Shown: positions 45,621-54,786 of the stretch, one piece after another
Position numbering within the stretch: position 1 is the first letter of the stretch
How the letters are laid out: each line of letters starts with the position of its first letter
Assembly (NCBI RefSeq): GCF_900106665.1
Contig: NZ_FNNA01000001.1
Span: forward strand, 744,001 to 808,000
DNA: 64,000 bases
DNA from: Paracoccus sanguinis
Lineage (GTDB): Bacteria > Pseudomonadota > Alphaproteobacteria > Rhodobacterales > Rhodobacteraceae
Direction of reading: 5' to 3'
Position numbers and translations under genes: made by a program
Notes under the pieces: model-generated
Told to the model about the DNA's origin: nothing
Seen by the model: only the letters and a program-made list of their open reading frames with translations
Databases searched by the model: none

Positions 45621-46556
45621 ATGAGCGGCCGGCGCATCGCGGTGATCGGGTCGAACAACCACGACCTCGTCACCTATGTCACACGGATGCCCGTCCCGGG
45701 CGAGACGGTCGAGGCGCCCGGCTTCGAGATGGGCTTCGGCGGCAAGGGCGCCAACCAGGCCATGGCCGCCGCCCGGCTGGGCGCGCGCGTCACGATGGTC
45801 ACCTGCGTCGGCGACGACATGTTCGGCACCGCGACGCTGGCCAATTTCGCGCAGAACGGCATCGACGCCACCCATTGCCGGGTGGTCCCCGGCACCCCCT
45901 CGGGCGTGGCCCCGATCTTCGTCGAGCCGTCGGGCGAGAACGCGATCCTCATCGTCAAGGGCGCGAACGCGGCGCTCTCGCCCGCCGACATCGACGCGGC
46001 GGCGGACGACCTCGCCGGCTGCGGGCTGATGCTGCTGCAGCTCGAGGTGCCGCTCGAGACGGTCCATCACGCCGTGGCCTTTGCTGCGCGGCACAAGATT
46101 ACCTGCATTCTGAACCCTGCCCCGGCGATGCCGCTGGACTTCGCGCGGCTCAAGGGCCTCGACTACCTCGTGCCGAACGAGACGGAGCTGGCGCTGCTCA
46201 CCGCGATGCCGGTCGAGACCGAGGACCAGATCGCCGCCGCCGCCCGCGCGCTGATCGCCCGCGGGGTGCGGCAGGTCATCGTCACGCTCGGCGGCCGCGG
46301 GGCGCGGCTGGTCACGGCGGACGCCGTGCAGGTGATCCCGCCGGTCGCCGTCACGCCGGTCGATACCACCGGCGCGGGCGACGCCTTCATCGGCAGCTTC
46401 GCCGCCTTCCTCGCCCAAGGCGCGGCGCCCGAGGCCGCGCTGACCCGCGCCGCGCGCTATGCCGCCGACAGCATCACCCGGCGGGGCGCCCAGAAATCCT
46501 ATGCCAGCGCCGCGGACTTCGCGCGGTTCGAGGCCGAGCACGAGGCCAGACCATGA
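45621..46556 (+). CDS. Ribokinase-family (PfkB) sugar kinase, possibly deoxyribokinase
   Basis: A 311-residue kinase that phosphorylates a pentose such as ribose or deoxyribose. Seen: N-terminal GSNNHDLVTYVTRMPVPGET, the PfkB signature 1 GFGGKGANQAMAAARLG near residues 39-55, NETELALL, and signature 2 DTTGAGDAFIGSFAAF near residue 250 with the catalytic Asp. ATGA overlap with deoC argues for 2-deoxyribose as substrate (DeoK role), since deoC consumes deoxyribose 5-phosphate. That assignment is inferred from context; a ribokinase is the alternative. Confidence 0.87.
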   Translation: MSGRRIAVIGSNNHDLVTYVTRMPVPGETVEAPGFEMGFGGKGANQAMAAARLGARVTMVTCVGDDMFGTATLANFAQNGIDATHCRVVPGTPSGVAPIFVEPSGENAILIVKGANAALSPADIDAAADDLAGCGLMLLQLEVPLETVHHAVAFAARHKITCILNPAPAMPLDFARLKGLDYLVPNETELALLTAMPVETEDQIAAAARALIARGVRQVIVTLGGRGARLVTADAVQVIPPVAVTPVDTTGAGDAFIGSFAAFLAQGAAPEAALTRAARYAADSITRRGAQKSYASAADFARFEAEHEARP

Positions 46557-47512
46557 CCGACAGCCCCTCTCGCAACTCCGGCATGGCGCTGGACGAAAGC
46601 TGGTTCGACGCCGTCCGCGTCAACCGCCCCGCGGCCGAGCGGCGCGCGGCCCAGATCGGCACCCGCCGCGGGGTGAAGAAGGCGCATCAGGCAGCCTGGC
46701 TCGTCCACGCCATCCGCTGCATCGACCTGACCACGCTGGCGGGCGACGACACGGCGGGCCGGGTCCGCCGGCTCTGCGCCAAGGCCCGCGCGCCCCTGCG
46801 CCCCGACCTGGTCGAGGCGCTGGGGATCGGCGACCTCGGGCTGACCACCGGGGCGGTCTGCGTCTATCCGACGATGGTCCCGCACGCCGTCGCGGCGCTG
46901 GAGGGGTCGGGCATCCCCGTCGCCTCGGTCGCCACCGGCTTTCCGGCCGGGCTCATGCCGCTCAAGCTACGGCTGGCCGAGATCGAGTGGGCCGTGGCCA
47001 AGGGCGCGGCCGAGATCGACATCGTGATCACCCGCGAATACGCGCTGACCGGCCAGTGGGACCGCCTGCATGACGAGATCGCCGCCATGCGTGCGGCCTG
47101 CGGGCCGGCGCACATGAAGGCGATCCTCGCCACGGGCGAACTCGGCACGCTGACCAACGTCTATGCCGCCTCGATGGTGGCGATGCAGGCGGGGGCGGAC
47201 TTCATCAAGACCTCGACCGGGAAAGAGGCCGTCAACGCCACCCTGCCCGTGGCCCTGACCATGATCCGCGCGATCCGCGACTATCAGGACCGCACCGGCA
47301 CGCTGATCGGCTACAAGCCCGCGGGCGGCCTCAGGACTGCGAAAGAGGCGACCGTGTGGCTGTCGCTCATGCGCGAGGAGCTGGGGCTGCGGCACATGCA
47401 GCCCGACCTGTTCCGCATCGGCGCCAGCTCGCTCTTGGCCGACATCGAGCGGCAGATCGAACACGCCGTGACCGGCCGCTATGCCGCGCTCAGCCACCAT
47501 GCGACGGCCTGA
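46553..47512 (+). CDS. deoC: Deoxyribose-phosphate aldolase
   Basis: Splits 2-deoxyribose 5-phosphate to glyceraldehyde 3-phosphate and acetaldehyde. A 319-residue class I aldolase: CIDLTTLAGDDT, VCVYPTMVPHAV, the Schiff-base Lys in ADFIKTSTGKEAVN, and the activating Lys in GYKPAGGLRTAKEA. It is longer than E. coli DeoC (259) because of an N-terminal ~50-residue extension. Coupled by ATGA to the kinase gene and 10 bp before the aldehyde dehydrogenase gene, which can oxidise the acetaldehyde formed. Confidence 0.93.
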   Translation: MTDSPSRNSGMALDESWFDAVRVNRPAAERRAAQIGTRRGVKKAHQAAWLVHAIRCIDLTTLAGDDTAGRVRRLCAKARAPLRPDLVEALGIGDLGLTTGAVCVYPTMVPHAVAALEGSGIPVASVATGFPAGLMPLKLRLAEIEWAVAKGAAEIDIVITREYALTGQWDRLHDEIAAMRAACGPAHMKAILATGELGTLTNVYAASMVAMQAGADFIKTSTGKEAVNATLPVALTMIRAIRDYQDRTGTLIGYKPAGGLRTAKEATVWLSLMREELGLRHMQPDLFRIGASSLLADIERQIEHAVTGRYAALSHHATA

Positions 47513-47522
47513 GGGGGACGCC

Positions 47523-49892
47523 ATGAACATCACCGAACTGCTCACCACGATGGATTACGGGCCGAACCCCGAGGCCGCGGACGAGGCGCAGGCGTGGCTT
47601 GACGCGCGCGCCGACTGGCCGGGGCATTTCATCGGCGGCGCCTTCCGCCCCGACCCCGGCGCGCCCCTGATCGCGGTCGAGAACCCCGCCACACGCGCCG
47701 TGCTGGCGCGGATGCCGCAGGCCTCGGCCCAGACGGTGGACGCCGCCGTGGCCGCCGCCCGCGACGCGCTGCCCCGCTGGCAGGCGCTGGGGCCGCAGGG
47801 CCGGGCGCGGGTGCTCTATGCGCTGGCGCGGCATTTGCAGCAGCGGGCGCGGTTCCTCGCCGTGCTTGAGACGATGGACAACGGCAAGCCGATCCGGGAA
47901 AGCCGCGACATCGATCTGCCGCTGGCGGCGCGGCATTTCTATCACCACGCCGGCTGGGCCGCGGCGCTCGAGGCCGAGTTTCCCGGCGCCGCCCCCTGGG
48001 GGGTCTGCGCGCAGGTGATCCCGTGGAACTTCCCGCTCTTGATGCTGGCGTGGAAGATCGCCCCGGCGCTGGCCGCGGGCAACACCGTGGTGCTGAAACC
48101 GGCCGAGCAGACGCCGCTGACCGCGCTCGCCTTTGCCGAGCTCTGCACCGAGGCGGGGGTGCCCGCGGGGGTGGTCAACATCGTCTTCGGCGCGGGCGAG
48201 ACCGGGGCGGTGCTGGTCGCCCACGAGGGCGTCGACAAGGTCGCCTTCACCGGCTCGACCGAGGTCGGCCGGGCGATCCGCCGCGCCACGGCGGGCTCGG
48301 GCAAGGGGCTGACGCTGGAACTGGGCGGCAAGTCGCCCTTCGTGATCTGCGCCGACGCCGACCTCGAGGCCGCGGTCGAGGGGGTCGTGGACGGCATCTG
48401 GTTCAACGGCGGGCAGGTCTGCTGCGCCGGCTCGCGGCTTCTGGTGCAGGAGGGCATCGCCGAGCGCTTCCACGCCCGTCTGCGCGACCGGCTGGCGCGG
48501 CTGCGGGTCGGCGATCCGCTGGACAAGTCGACCGACATCGGCGCCATCGTCTCGGCCGAGCAACTCGACCGCATCGCCGGGCTGGTGGCCTCGGGTGAGG
48601 CCGAAGGCGGCACGCTGCACCGCGCCGACGCCGCCCTGCCCGAGACGGGGCATTTCCATGCGCCCGGGTTCTTCACCGGCGCCGAGGCCGCGTCCCGCGT
48701 GGCGCGTGAGGAGATCTTCGGTCCCATCGCGGTCTCGATGACCTTCCGCACCCCCGACGAGGCGGTGGAACTGGCCAACAACACCGCCTACGGCCTCGCC
48801 GCGTCGATCTGGTCCGAGAGCCTGACGACCGCGCTCGACCTTGCGGCGCGCATCCGGGCGGGGGTGGTGTGGGTGAACGGCACCAACCTGCTCGACGCCG
48901 CCGCCCCGTTCGGCGGGATGAAGGAAAGCGGCTTCGGCCGCGAGGGTGGCCGCGCGGGGCTGGCGGGGTATCTGCGCCCGGCCGGGGACGCGGATGCGGC
49001 GGCCCCCGACCCCGGCACGGCGGTGGATTTCGCCACCCCGACCGCGGGCACGCCGGCGGCGGACGAGGGGATCGACCGGACCCTCAAGCTCTATGTCGGC
49101 GGCAAGCAGGTGCGCCCCGACGGCGGCGGCAGCTACGCGGTGACCGACGCCCAGGGGCGGCTCGTGACGCTGGCCGCGCGGGCCAACCGCAAGGATGTGC
49201 GAAACGCCGTCGAGGCGGCGGTCAAGGCCGGGGCCTGGGCGCGGATGACCGGGCACGGGCGGGCGCAGGTTCTATATTTCTGGGCCGAGAACATGGACCA
49301 GCGCCGGGCGGGGCTGGCCGACAGCCTGACCCGCGCCGGGCTGTCGGCCGAGGCCGCGGCGGCCGAGGTGTCCGCGTCCATCGACGCGCTGATCCTCGCC
49401 GCGGGGCTCGCCGACAAGATCGGCGGCGAGGTCGCGCAGGTGGCGCAGGACCGCATGGTGGCGCTGGCGATGCGCGAGCCGTGGGGCACGGTGGGGCTGG
49501 TCTGCGGGGAGGCCGCACCGCTCTCGGGGCTGGTCGCGGCGGCCGGGGCGCTCATGGCGGCGGGCAACCGCGTGGTGGCCATCCCGGCACCGCGGCACGC
49601 GCGGGCGGCGGGCGATCTGGCGCAGATCCTCGCCACCTCGGACGTGCCGGGCGGGGCGCTGAACCTGCTCAGCGGCGATCCCGCCGAACTCGCCCCGGCG
49701 CTGGCGTCGCATGACGAGGTCGACGCCCTCTGGCTCGCCGACCCGCGGCTGCGCAAGCCCGCCGAGACCGCCGCCGCCGGCAACCTCAAGCCGGTGGTCG
49801 TGGCCACCCCCACCCCCGACGCAGCCGGGGTGCGGCGGATGCTCGACGCGGCCACGCAGCGCAAGACGGTGTGGATTCCCTACGGCGCCTGA
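47523..49892 (+). CDS. Double aldehyde dehydrogenase
   Basis: A 789-residue protein with two ALDH modules. Module 1 (about residues 40-480) is complete: [40 protein letters not shown], catalytic Glu in [11 protein letters not shown] and catalytic Cys in [14 protein letters not shown]. Module 2 (about residues 510-789) begins [20 protein letters not shown] and keeps the NAD-domain outline ([20 protein letters not shown]), but I see no GGQ-C active site, so it is probably a structural or pseudo module. Likely oxidises acetaldehyde from DeoC. The start at 47523 follows GGGGGACGCC. Confidence 0.88.
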   Translation: MNITELLTTMDYGPNPEAADEAQAWLDARADWPGHFIGGAFRPDPGAPLIAVENPATRAVLARMPQASAQTVDAAVAAARDALPRWQALGPQGRARVLYALARHLQQRARFLAVLETMDNGKPIRESRDIDLPLAARHFYHHAGWAAALEAEFPGAAPWGVCAQVIPWNFPLLMLAWKIAPALAAGNTVVLKPAEQTPLTALAFAELCTEAGVPAGVVNIVFGAGETGAVLVAHEGVDKVAFTGSTEVGRAIRRATAGSGKGLTLELGGKSPFVICADADLEAAVEGVVDGIWFNGGQVCCAGSRLLVQEGIAERFHARLRDRLARLRVGDPLDKSTDIGAIVSAEQLDRIAGLVASGEAEGGTLHRADAALPETGHFHAPGFFTGAEAASRVAREEIFGPIAVSMTFRTPDEAVELANNTAYGLAASIWSESLTTALDLAARIRAGVVWVNGTNLLDAAAPFGGMKESGFGREGGRAGLAGYLRPAGDADAAAPDPGTAVDFATPTAGTPAADEGIDRTLKLYVGGKQVRPDGGGSYAVTDAQGRLVTLAARANRKDVRNAVEAAVKAGAWARMTGHGRAQVLYFWAENMDQRRAGLADSLTRAGLSAEAAAAEVSASIDALILAAGLADKIGGEVAQVAQDRMVALAMREPWGTVGLVCGEAAPLSGLVAAAGALMAAGNRVVAIPAPRHARAAGDLAQILATSDVPGGALNLLSGDPAELAPALASHDEVDALWLADPRLRKPAETAAAGNLKPVVVATPTPDAAGVRRMLDAATQRKTVWIPYGA

Positions 49893-49906
49893 GCCCGCCC
49901 CTGCCA

Positions 49907-49927
49907 TTCTTCCTTGCGCAAATATCC
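49907..49927 (+). repeat. Gene-end element: AAATATCC motif (copy b)
   Basis: TTCTTCCTTG-CGC-AAATATCC, 14 bp after the ALDH stop on the same strand. It is followed by a palindrome (49938-49955) and a G/C hairpin (runs of G from 49956 and of C to 49976). Second member of the five-copy family. Confidence 0.7.
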
Positions 49928-49937
49928 TGCGGGGGGA

Positions 49938-49955
49938 ATGAACGCGCGCGTTCAT
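49938..49955. promoter_or_regulatory. Perfect 18-bp palindrome
   Basis: ATGAACGCGCGCGTTCAT reads the same on both strands. It sits between the AAATATCC element and a G-run/C-run hairpin, about 140 bp ahead of serC. It could be an operator for serC or part of the 3'-end structure of the upstream operon. Confidence 0.5.
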
Positions 49956-50040
49956 GGGGGGGGCGCGCAGCCCCCCTGCGACGCACGGCACACGCGCCCC
50001 CGGCGACCCCTTGCGCGACTCAGCCGACAGGCGTAGAGCC

Positions 50041-50092
50041 GCAGGCGGGACACCCCTCCCCACCGAGGGGCTTTTTAGCTGGAAGGCTAACC
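50041..50092 (+). ncRNA. serC leader RNA motif
   Basis: Immediately before serC: hairpin CCCCTC-CCCACC-GAGGGG (50053-50070) followed by CTTTTT, then a second small hairpin TAGC-TGGAAG-GCTA (50076-50089) whose loop carries the GGAAGG ribosome-binding sequence, then CTAACC and ATG. This corresponds to the serC motif described in alphaproteobacteria as a conserved 5' element of serC-serA. The first hairpin plus T-run looks like a terminator, so control by attenuation or RBS masking is plausible; the ligand or signal is unknown. Confidence 0.82.
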
Positions 50093-51241
50093 ATGCTCGA
50101 CACGACGACCCCGGCAACGCGGCCGGCTGATCCGCGTTTCTCCTCTGGCCCCTGCGCCAAGATCCCCCAATTTTCGCTCGACATGCTCGCGGACGCGCCG
50201 CTCGGCCGCTCGCATCGGGCTGCGGTCGGCAAGGCCAAGCTCGCGCAGGCGATCGACCTGACGCGCGAGGTGCTGGGCGTGCCCGCCGACTACCGTATCG
50301 GCATCGTCCCCGGGTCCGACACCGGCGCGGTCGAAATGGCGATGTGGTCGCTGCTGGGCGCCCGCCCGGTCGAGATGCTGGCCTGGGAAAGCTTCGGCGA
50401 GGGCTGGGTGACCGACGCGGTCAAGCAGCTCAAGCTGGATGCCACCGTGAAGAAGGCCGACTACGGCCGGATCGTGGACCTGGCGACCGTCGATTTCGAT
50501 CGTGACGTGGTCTTCACCTGGAACGGCACGACCTCGGGCGTGCGGGTGCCGAACGGCGACGCGATCCCCGCGGACCGCGCCGGCCTGACCATCTGCGACG
50601 CAACCAGCGCGGCCTTTGCGATGGACCTGCCCTGGGACAAGCTCGATGTGGTGACCTTTTCCTGGCAGAAGGTGCTGGGCGGCGAGGGCGCGCATGGCGT
50701 CCTGATCCTCGGCCCGCGCGCGGTCGAGCGGCTGGAAAGCCACACCCCCGCCTGGCCGATGCCGAAGATCTTCCGCATGACCAAGGGTGGCAAGCTGATC
50801 GAGGGCATCTTCAAGGGCGAGACGATCAACACCCCCTCGATGCTCTGTGTCGAGGACTACATCGTCGCCCTCAACTGGGCGAAGTCCGTGGGCGGGCTCA
50901 AGGGCCTGATCGCGCGGTCGGATGCCAACGCCCGGACCGTCTGGGACTTCTGCGACGCCCGCGACTGGATCGCCAACCTCGCCGAGGACAAGGCGACGGC
51001 CTCGACCACCTCGGTCTGCCTGCGCTTTACCGACGACCGGATCAAGGACGGCGAGGCCTTCGCCAAGGCGGTCGCCAAGCGGCTTGAGAAGGAAGGCGTC
51101 GCCTATGACATCGGCGCCTACCGCGATGCGCCGGCAGGCCTGCGGATCTGGTGCGGCGCGACGGTCGAACAGGCCGACGTGGCGGCGCTGATGCCGTGGA
51201 TCGAGTGGGCCTATCAGGCCGAGATCGCCGCGCAGGGCTGA
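50093..51241 (+). CDS. serC: Phosphoserine aminotransferase
   Basis: Second step of serine synthesis: transfers an amino group from glutamate to 3-phosphohydroxypyruvate (PLP enzyme). A 382-residue protein of the alphaproteobacterial/archaeal-like SerC type: [15 protein letters not shown] start, [20 protein letters not shown] (cofactor phosphate loop), [18 protein letters not shown], and the PLP-binding Lys in [15 protein letters not shown] near residue 195. Start right after the serC leader. Followed by serA, the preceding step of the pathway, on the same strand. Confidence 0.95.
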   Translation: MLDTTTPATRPADPRFSSGPCAKIPQFSLDMLADAPLGRSHRAAVGKAKLAQAIDLTREVLGVPADYRIGIVPGSDTGAVEMAMWSLLGARPVEMLAWESFGEGWVTDAVKQLKLDATVKKADYGRIVDLATVDFDRDVVFTWNGTTSGVRVPNGDAIPADRAGLTICDATSAAFAMDLPWDKLDVVTFSWQKVLGGEGAHGVLILGPRAVERLESHTPAWPMPKIFRMTKGGKLIEGIFKGETINTPSMLCVEDYIVALNWAKSVGGLKGLIARSDANARTVWDFCDARDWIANLAEDKATASTTSVCLRFTDDRIKDGEAFAKAVAKRLEKEGVAYDIGAYRDAPAGLRIWCGATVEQADVAALMPWIEWAYQAEIAAQG

Positions 51242-51251
51242 TGCGGCCGAT

Positions 51252-51298
51252 GCGGGGGCGCTGCCCCCGCACCCCCGGGATATTTCAACAAGAAAGAA
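51252..51298 (-). repeat. Gene-end element: AAATATCC motif plus GC hairpin (copy c, inverted)
   Basis: On the plus strand: hairpin GCGGGGGC-GCT-GCCCCCGC (51252-51270), then GGATATTT-CAA-CAAGAAAGAA (51278-51298), the reverse complement of the family motif. It lies between serC and serA, 11 bp after the serC stop. It is the only copy oriented opposite to the gene it follows. The hairpin could reduce serC to serA read-through. Confidence 0.7.
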
Positions 51299-51344
51299 GG
51301 GGTTGCGAGCGCCACGCGCCCGGCCCCTTACAGGAGCACATGAC

Positions 51345-52934
51345 ATGGCACCCAAGGTTCTGGTTTCCGACGCGCTGAGCGAAACCGCCGTCCAGATCTT
51401 CCGCGATCGCGGGGTCGAGGTCGACTACATGCCCGACCTCGGCAAGGACAAGGAGAAGCTGGCCGAGATCATCGGCAACTACGACGGCCTCGCCATCCGC
51501 TCGGCCACCAAGGTCACCGAGAAGCTGCTGGAGAAGGCCACCCGCCTCAAGGTGATCGGCCGGGCCGGGATCGGCGTCGACAACGTCGACATCCCCGCCG
51601 CCTCGAAGAAGGGCGTGATCGTGATGAACACGCCGTTCGGCAACAGCGTCACCACCGCCGAGCACGCCATCGCGCTGATGTTCGCCGTCGCCCGGCAACT
51701 GCCCGAGGCGTCGGTCTCGACCCACGCCGGGAAGTGGGAGAAGAACCGCTTCATGGGGGTCGAACTCTTCAACAAGACGCTCGGCGTGATCGGGGCCGGC
51801 AACATCGGCGGGATCGTGATCGACCGCGCCCGCGGGCTGCACATGAAGGTGCTGGCCTATGACCCCTTCCTCTCGGACGAGCGCGCCCGCGAGATCAGCG
51901 CCACCAAGGTCGAGCTGGACGAGCTGCTGGCCAAGGCCGACTTCATCACCCTGCACGTGCCGCTGACCGACAAGACCCGCAACATCCTTTCGGCCGAGAA
52001 CCTCGCCAAGACCAAGAAGGGCGTGCGCATCGTCAACGCCGCCCGCGGCGGGCTGATCGACGAGGCGGCGCTGGCCGAGCTGCTCAAGTCCGGCCATGTC
52101 GCCGGCGCCGCGCTCGACGTGTTCGCGACCGAGCCCGCGACCGACAGCCCGCTCTTCAACCTGCCCAACGTCGTGGTGACGCCGCACCTCGGCGCCTCGA
52201 CCACCGAGGCGCAGGAGAACGTGGCCCTGCAGGTGGCCGAGCAGATGGCCGACTACCTGCTGACCGGGGCGGTCGCCAACGCGCTCAACATGCCCAGCGT
52301 CACGGCCGAGGAAGCCGCCGTCATGGGCCCGTGGATCAAGCTGGCCGGGCACCTGGGCACCTTCGTCGGCCAGATGACGGACGAGCCGATCAAGGCGATC
52401 AACATCCTCTATGACGGGGTCGCGGCGGGAATGAACCTCAACGCGCTCAACGCCGCGGTGATCGCGGGCGTCATGCGGGCGGTGAACCCCGACGCCAACA
52501 TGGTGTCGGCCCCGGTCGTCGCGCGCGAGCGCGGCATCCAGATCGCCACCACGACGCAGGACAAGTCGGGCGTCTATGACGGCTATATCAAGGTCACGAT
52601 GGTCTCGGACCGCGAGCGTGCCATCGCCGGGACGGTGTTCTCGGACGGCAAGCCGCGCTTCATCCAGATCCGCGGGATCAACGTCGATGCCGAGATCGGC
52701 GAGCACATGATGTACACCCGCAACCGCGACGTGCCCGGCGTGATCGGCACGCTCGGCACCACGCTGGGCGAGATGGGGGTGAACATGGCGAACTTTACCC
52801 TCGGCCGGGTGGCCGGCGGCGGCGACGCCATCGCCATCACCTATCTCGACGCGCCGCTGCGCGAGGACGTGCGCGAGGCCTTGCTGGCCACCGGCAAGTT
52901 CGAGATGGTGCGCCCGCTGCGCTTCGAGCTGTAA
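51345..52934 (+). CDS. serA: D-3-phosphoglycerate dehydrogenase
   Basis: First committed step of serine synthesis, NAD-dependent. A 529-residue protein of the long SerA type. Seen: GRAGIGVDNVDIPAASKKG, the NAD fold LGVIGAGNIGGIVIDRARG, LHVPLTDKTRNI, the Arg in VNAARGGLIDE and catalytic His in TPHLGASTTEAQE; then an intervening domain and a C-terminal ACT domain (DVPGVIGTLGTTLGEMGVN, residues about 455-529) that senses serine in relatives. ATG at 51345 follows CAGGAG. Confidence 0.96.
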   Translation: MAPKVLVSDALSETAVQIFRDRGVEVDYMPDLGKDKEKLAEIIGNYDGLAIRSATKVTEKLLEKATRLKVIGRAGIGVDNVDIPAASKKGVIVMNTPFGNSVTTAEHAIALMFAVARQLPEASVSTHAGKWEKNRFMGVELFNKTLGVIGAGNIGGIVIDRARGLHMKVLAYDPFLSDERAREISATKVELDELLAKADFITLHVPLTDKTRNILSAENLAKTKKGVRIVNAARGGLIDEAALAELLKSGHVAGAALDVFATEPATDSPLFNLPNVVVTPHLGASTTEAQENVALQVAEQMADYLLTGAVANALNMPSVTAEEAAVMGPWIKLAGHLGTFVGQMTDEPIKAINILYDGVAAGMNLNALNAAVIAGVMRAVNPDANMVSAPVVARERGIQIATTTQDKSGVYDGYIKVTMVSDRERAIAGTVFSDGKPRFIQIRGINVDAEIGEHMMYTRNRDVPGVIGTLGTTLGEMGVNMANFTLGRVAGGGDAIAITYLDAPLREDVREALLATGKFEMVRPLRFEL

Positions 52935-52998
52935 GGACCGGACGCGCAGCCCCCCGGCCGGCCCCTCGGCCGGGGATGGGCCACGGGGAGGCAAGCCC

Positions 52999-53739
52999 AT
53001 GCGCGTCTATGCGATCGGTGATGTGCACGGCCACCTCGGCCTGCTCGAGGCGGCCCATGCCCGGATCCGCGACGACGGCGGGGCGGGGGCGCAGGTGGTC
53101 CACGTGGGCGACCTGCTCGACCGGGGCCCCGACTCGCGCGGGGTGGTCGAGTTCCTCATGGCCGGGCAGGCCGCGGGCCGGGACTGGGTGGTGGTCAAGG
53201 GCAACCACGACCGCCAGTTGCCGCAGTTCCTGCGTGACCCGCGCTGGATCGACCCCTGCGCCAGCCTGCGCGAACCCTGGCTGGCCCGCGACACCGGCGC
53301 GGCCGAGACGCTGGCCTCCTACGGCATCGCCGACGCCGAGCGCCGCGACCTCGACACCGTCCACGCCGAGGCGCTGCGCAAGGTGCCCGTGGCGCACGCA
53401 CGCTGGCTGGACGCCCTGCCCGGCTGGCACCTGACGCCGCTTGCGCTCTTCGTCCACGCCGGCATCCGACCCGGGATCGACCTGCGCGAGCAGACCGAGG
53501 ACGACCTGACCTGGCTGCGCCGCCCGTTCCACGACGACCCGCGCGATCACGGAGTGCTGGTGGTGCACGGCCACACCCCCGTCCGCCGCGCGACCCATTA
53601 CGGCAACCGCGTCAACATCGACACGGGCGCCGCCTATGGCGGGGCGCTGACCGCGATCCGCATCGACGCGGATGGCGTGTGGGTGCTGGACGACGCCGGG
53701 CCGCGCCGTCTCACCCCCGGCGCCACGGACCGGGAATGA
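52999..53739 (+). CDS. Calcineurin-like metallophosphatase (PrpA/ApaH-like)
   Basis: A 246-residue phosphoesterase with the dinuclear metal motifs GDVHGHLG, GDLLDRGPDS, VKGNHD, HAGIRPG and VVHGHTP in order. This group includes Ser/Thr protein phosphatases and symmetrical diadenosine tetraphosphatases; the real substrate cannot be told from sequence. The start ATG at 52999 follows GGGGAGG. Coupled by ATGA to the DUF2585 gene. Confidence 0.88.
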   Translation: MRVYAIGDVHGHLGLLEAAHARIRDDGGAGAQVVHVGDLLDRGPDSRGVVEFLMAGQAAGRDWVVVKGNHDRQLPQFLRDPRWIDPCASLREPWLARDTGAAETLASYGIADAERRDLDTVHAEALRKVPVAHARWLDALPGWHLTPLALFVHAGIRPGIDLREQTEDDLTWLRRPFHDDPRDHGVLVVHGHTPVRRATHYGNRVNIDTGAAYGGALTAIRIDADGVWVLDDAGPRRLTPGATDRE

Positions 53740-54293
53740 CGCCGCGCCGGACGGCGCTGGCGCTGGCGGTGATCCTCGCCGGGACGGCTGTCACGCTCAC
53801 CCTGATGGGGCGGCCGCTGATCTGCACCTGCGGCTGGGTCGAGCTCTGGCACGGCGCCACCGACGACTCGGGCAACTCGCAGCACCTGATCGACTGGTAC
53901 ACGCCCAGCCATGTGCTGCACGGGTTGATCTTCTACGCCGTCCTCGCGCGGCTCGCGCCGCGCTGGACGCTCGGTGCCCGCCTGACCGCCGCCACGCTCA
54001 TCGAGGCCGCGTGGGAGCTGGCCGAGAACTCGCCCGCGATCATCGACCGCTACCGCGCCGCCACCATCGCGCTGGGGTACGAGGGCGACGCGGTGGTGAA
54101 CTCGCTGGCCGACATCGGCGCGATGTGGCTGGGCTTTGCCCTCGCCCGGGTGCTGCCGGTGTGGGCGAGCGTGGCGCTGTTCCTGACCGCCGAGGCGGTG
54201 ACGGTCGCGCTGATCCGCGACGGGCTGATCCTCAACGTGCTGATGCTGCTCTGGCCGCTCGAGGCGGTGCGGGCCTGGCAGGCCGGCGGCTGA
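53736..54293 (+). CDS. DUF2585 (UPF0314) membrane protein
   Basis: A 185-residue membrane protein with an N-terminal helix (ALALAVILAGTAVTLTLMG) and three or four further hydrophobic segments. It carries the conserved features of UPF0314: CTCGWVELWHG, SQHLIDWYTPSHVLHG, AWELAENSPAIIDRYR and EGDAVVNSLADIGAM. Many of these conserved residues are His, Trp, Glu and Asp facing membrane ends, suggestive of an enzyme, but no function is established. Overlaps the phosphatase gene by 4 bp. Confidence 0.87.
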   Translation: MTPRRTALALAVILAGTAVTLTLMGRPLICTCGWVELWHGATDDSGNSQHLIDWYTPSHVLHGLIFYAVLARLAPRWTLGARLTAATLIEAAWELAENSPAIIDRYRAATIALGYEGDAVVNSLADIGAMWLGFALARVLPVWASVALFLTAEAVTVALIRDGLILNVLMLLWPLEAVRAWQAGG

Positions 54294-54458
54294 GTCGCGG
54301 CCTTCGGGCGCGGTCGCGGCTGGTCACGGCGACCTCACGCGACGGTCACAGAATGACGGATTTGAGACATCTGGCTGCCCGACAATGCGGCAGGGCGATT
54401 TACTCGCGCGGGGCATGGCGTTACAAGAAGGGGCACCAAACAAGGGCGGGGAGCAGTA

Positions 54459-54779
54459 ATGCGGACCGCAAAATACAACATCGGCCAGGTCGTCCGGCAC
54501 CGCGAACACCCGTTCCGGGGCGTCGTGTTCGACGTGGACCCGCAATTCTCGAACACCGAGGAATGCTACCAGTCCATTCCCGAGGACTGCCGGCCGACCA
54601 AGGACCAGCCCTATTACCACCTCTATGCCGAGACCGAGGCGACCTATTATGTCGCTTACGTGTCCGAGCAGAACCTCGTCCCCGATCCCTCGGGCGAGCC
54701 GCTCGAACACCCCGAGCTGACCGCCCGCTTCGGCGAGTTCTCGGACGGCCGCTATCCGCTGCAGCACGGGCTGAACTGA
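54459..54779 (+). CDS. hspQ: HspQ/YccV-type heat-shock protein
   Basis: A 106-residue protein. Family knowledge: HspQ binds hemimethylated oriC and acts as an adaptor or enhancer for Lon protease. Seen: AKYNIGQVVRHREHPFRGVV at the start and YYHLYAETEATYYVAYVSEQ in the middle, followed by NLVPD. The ATG at 54459 follows GGGGAG. The 165-bp upstream gap should hold a heat-shock promoter, but I could not place a convincing RpoH site. Confidence 0.92.
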   Translation: MRTAKYNIGQVVRHREHPFRGVVFDVDPQFSNTEECYQSIPEDCRPTKDQPYYHLYAETEATYYVAYVSEQNLVPDPSGEPLEHPELTARFGEFSDGRYPLQHGLN

Positions 54780-54786
54780 GACCCGG

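Noticed and set aside
54294..54458. RpoH heat-shock promoter for hspQ
   Set aside because: TTGAGA at 54362 and GACAAT at 54381 have the wrong spacing, and no better pair was found by eye, so I did not annotate it.
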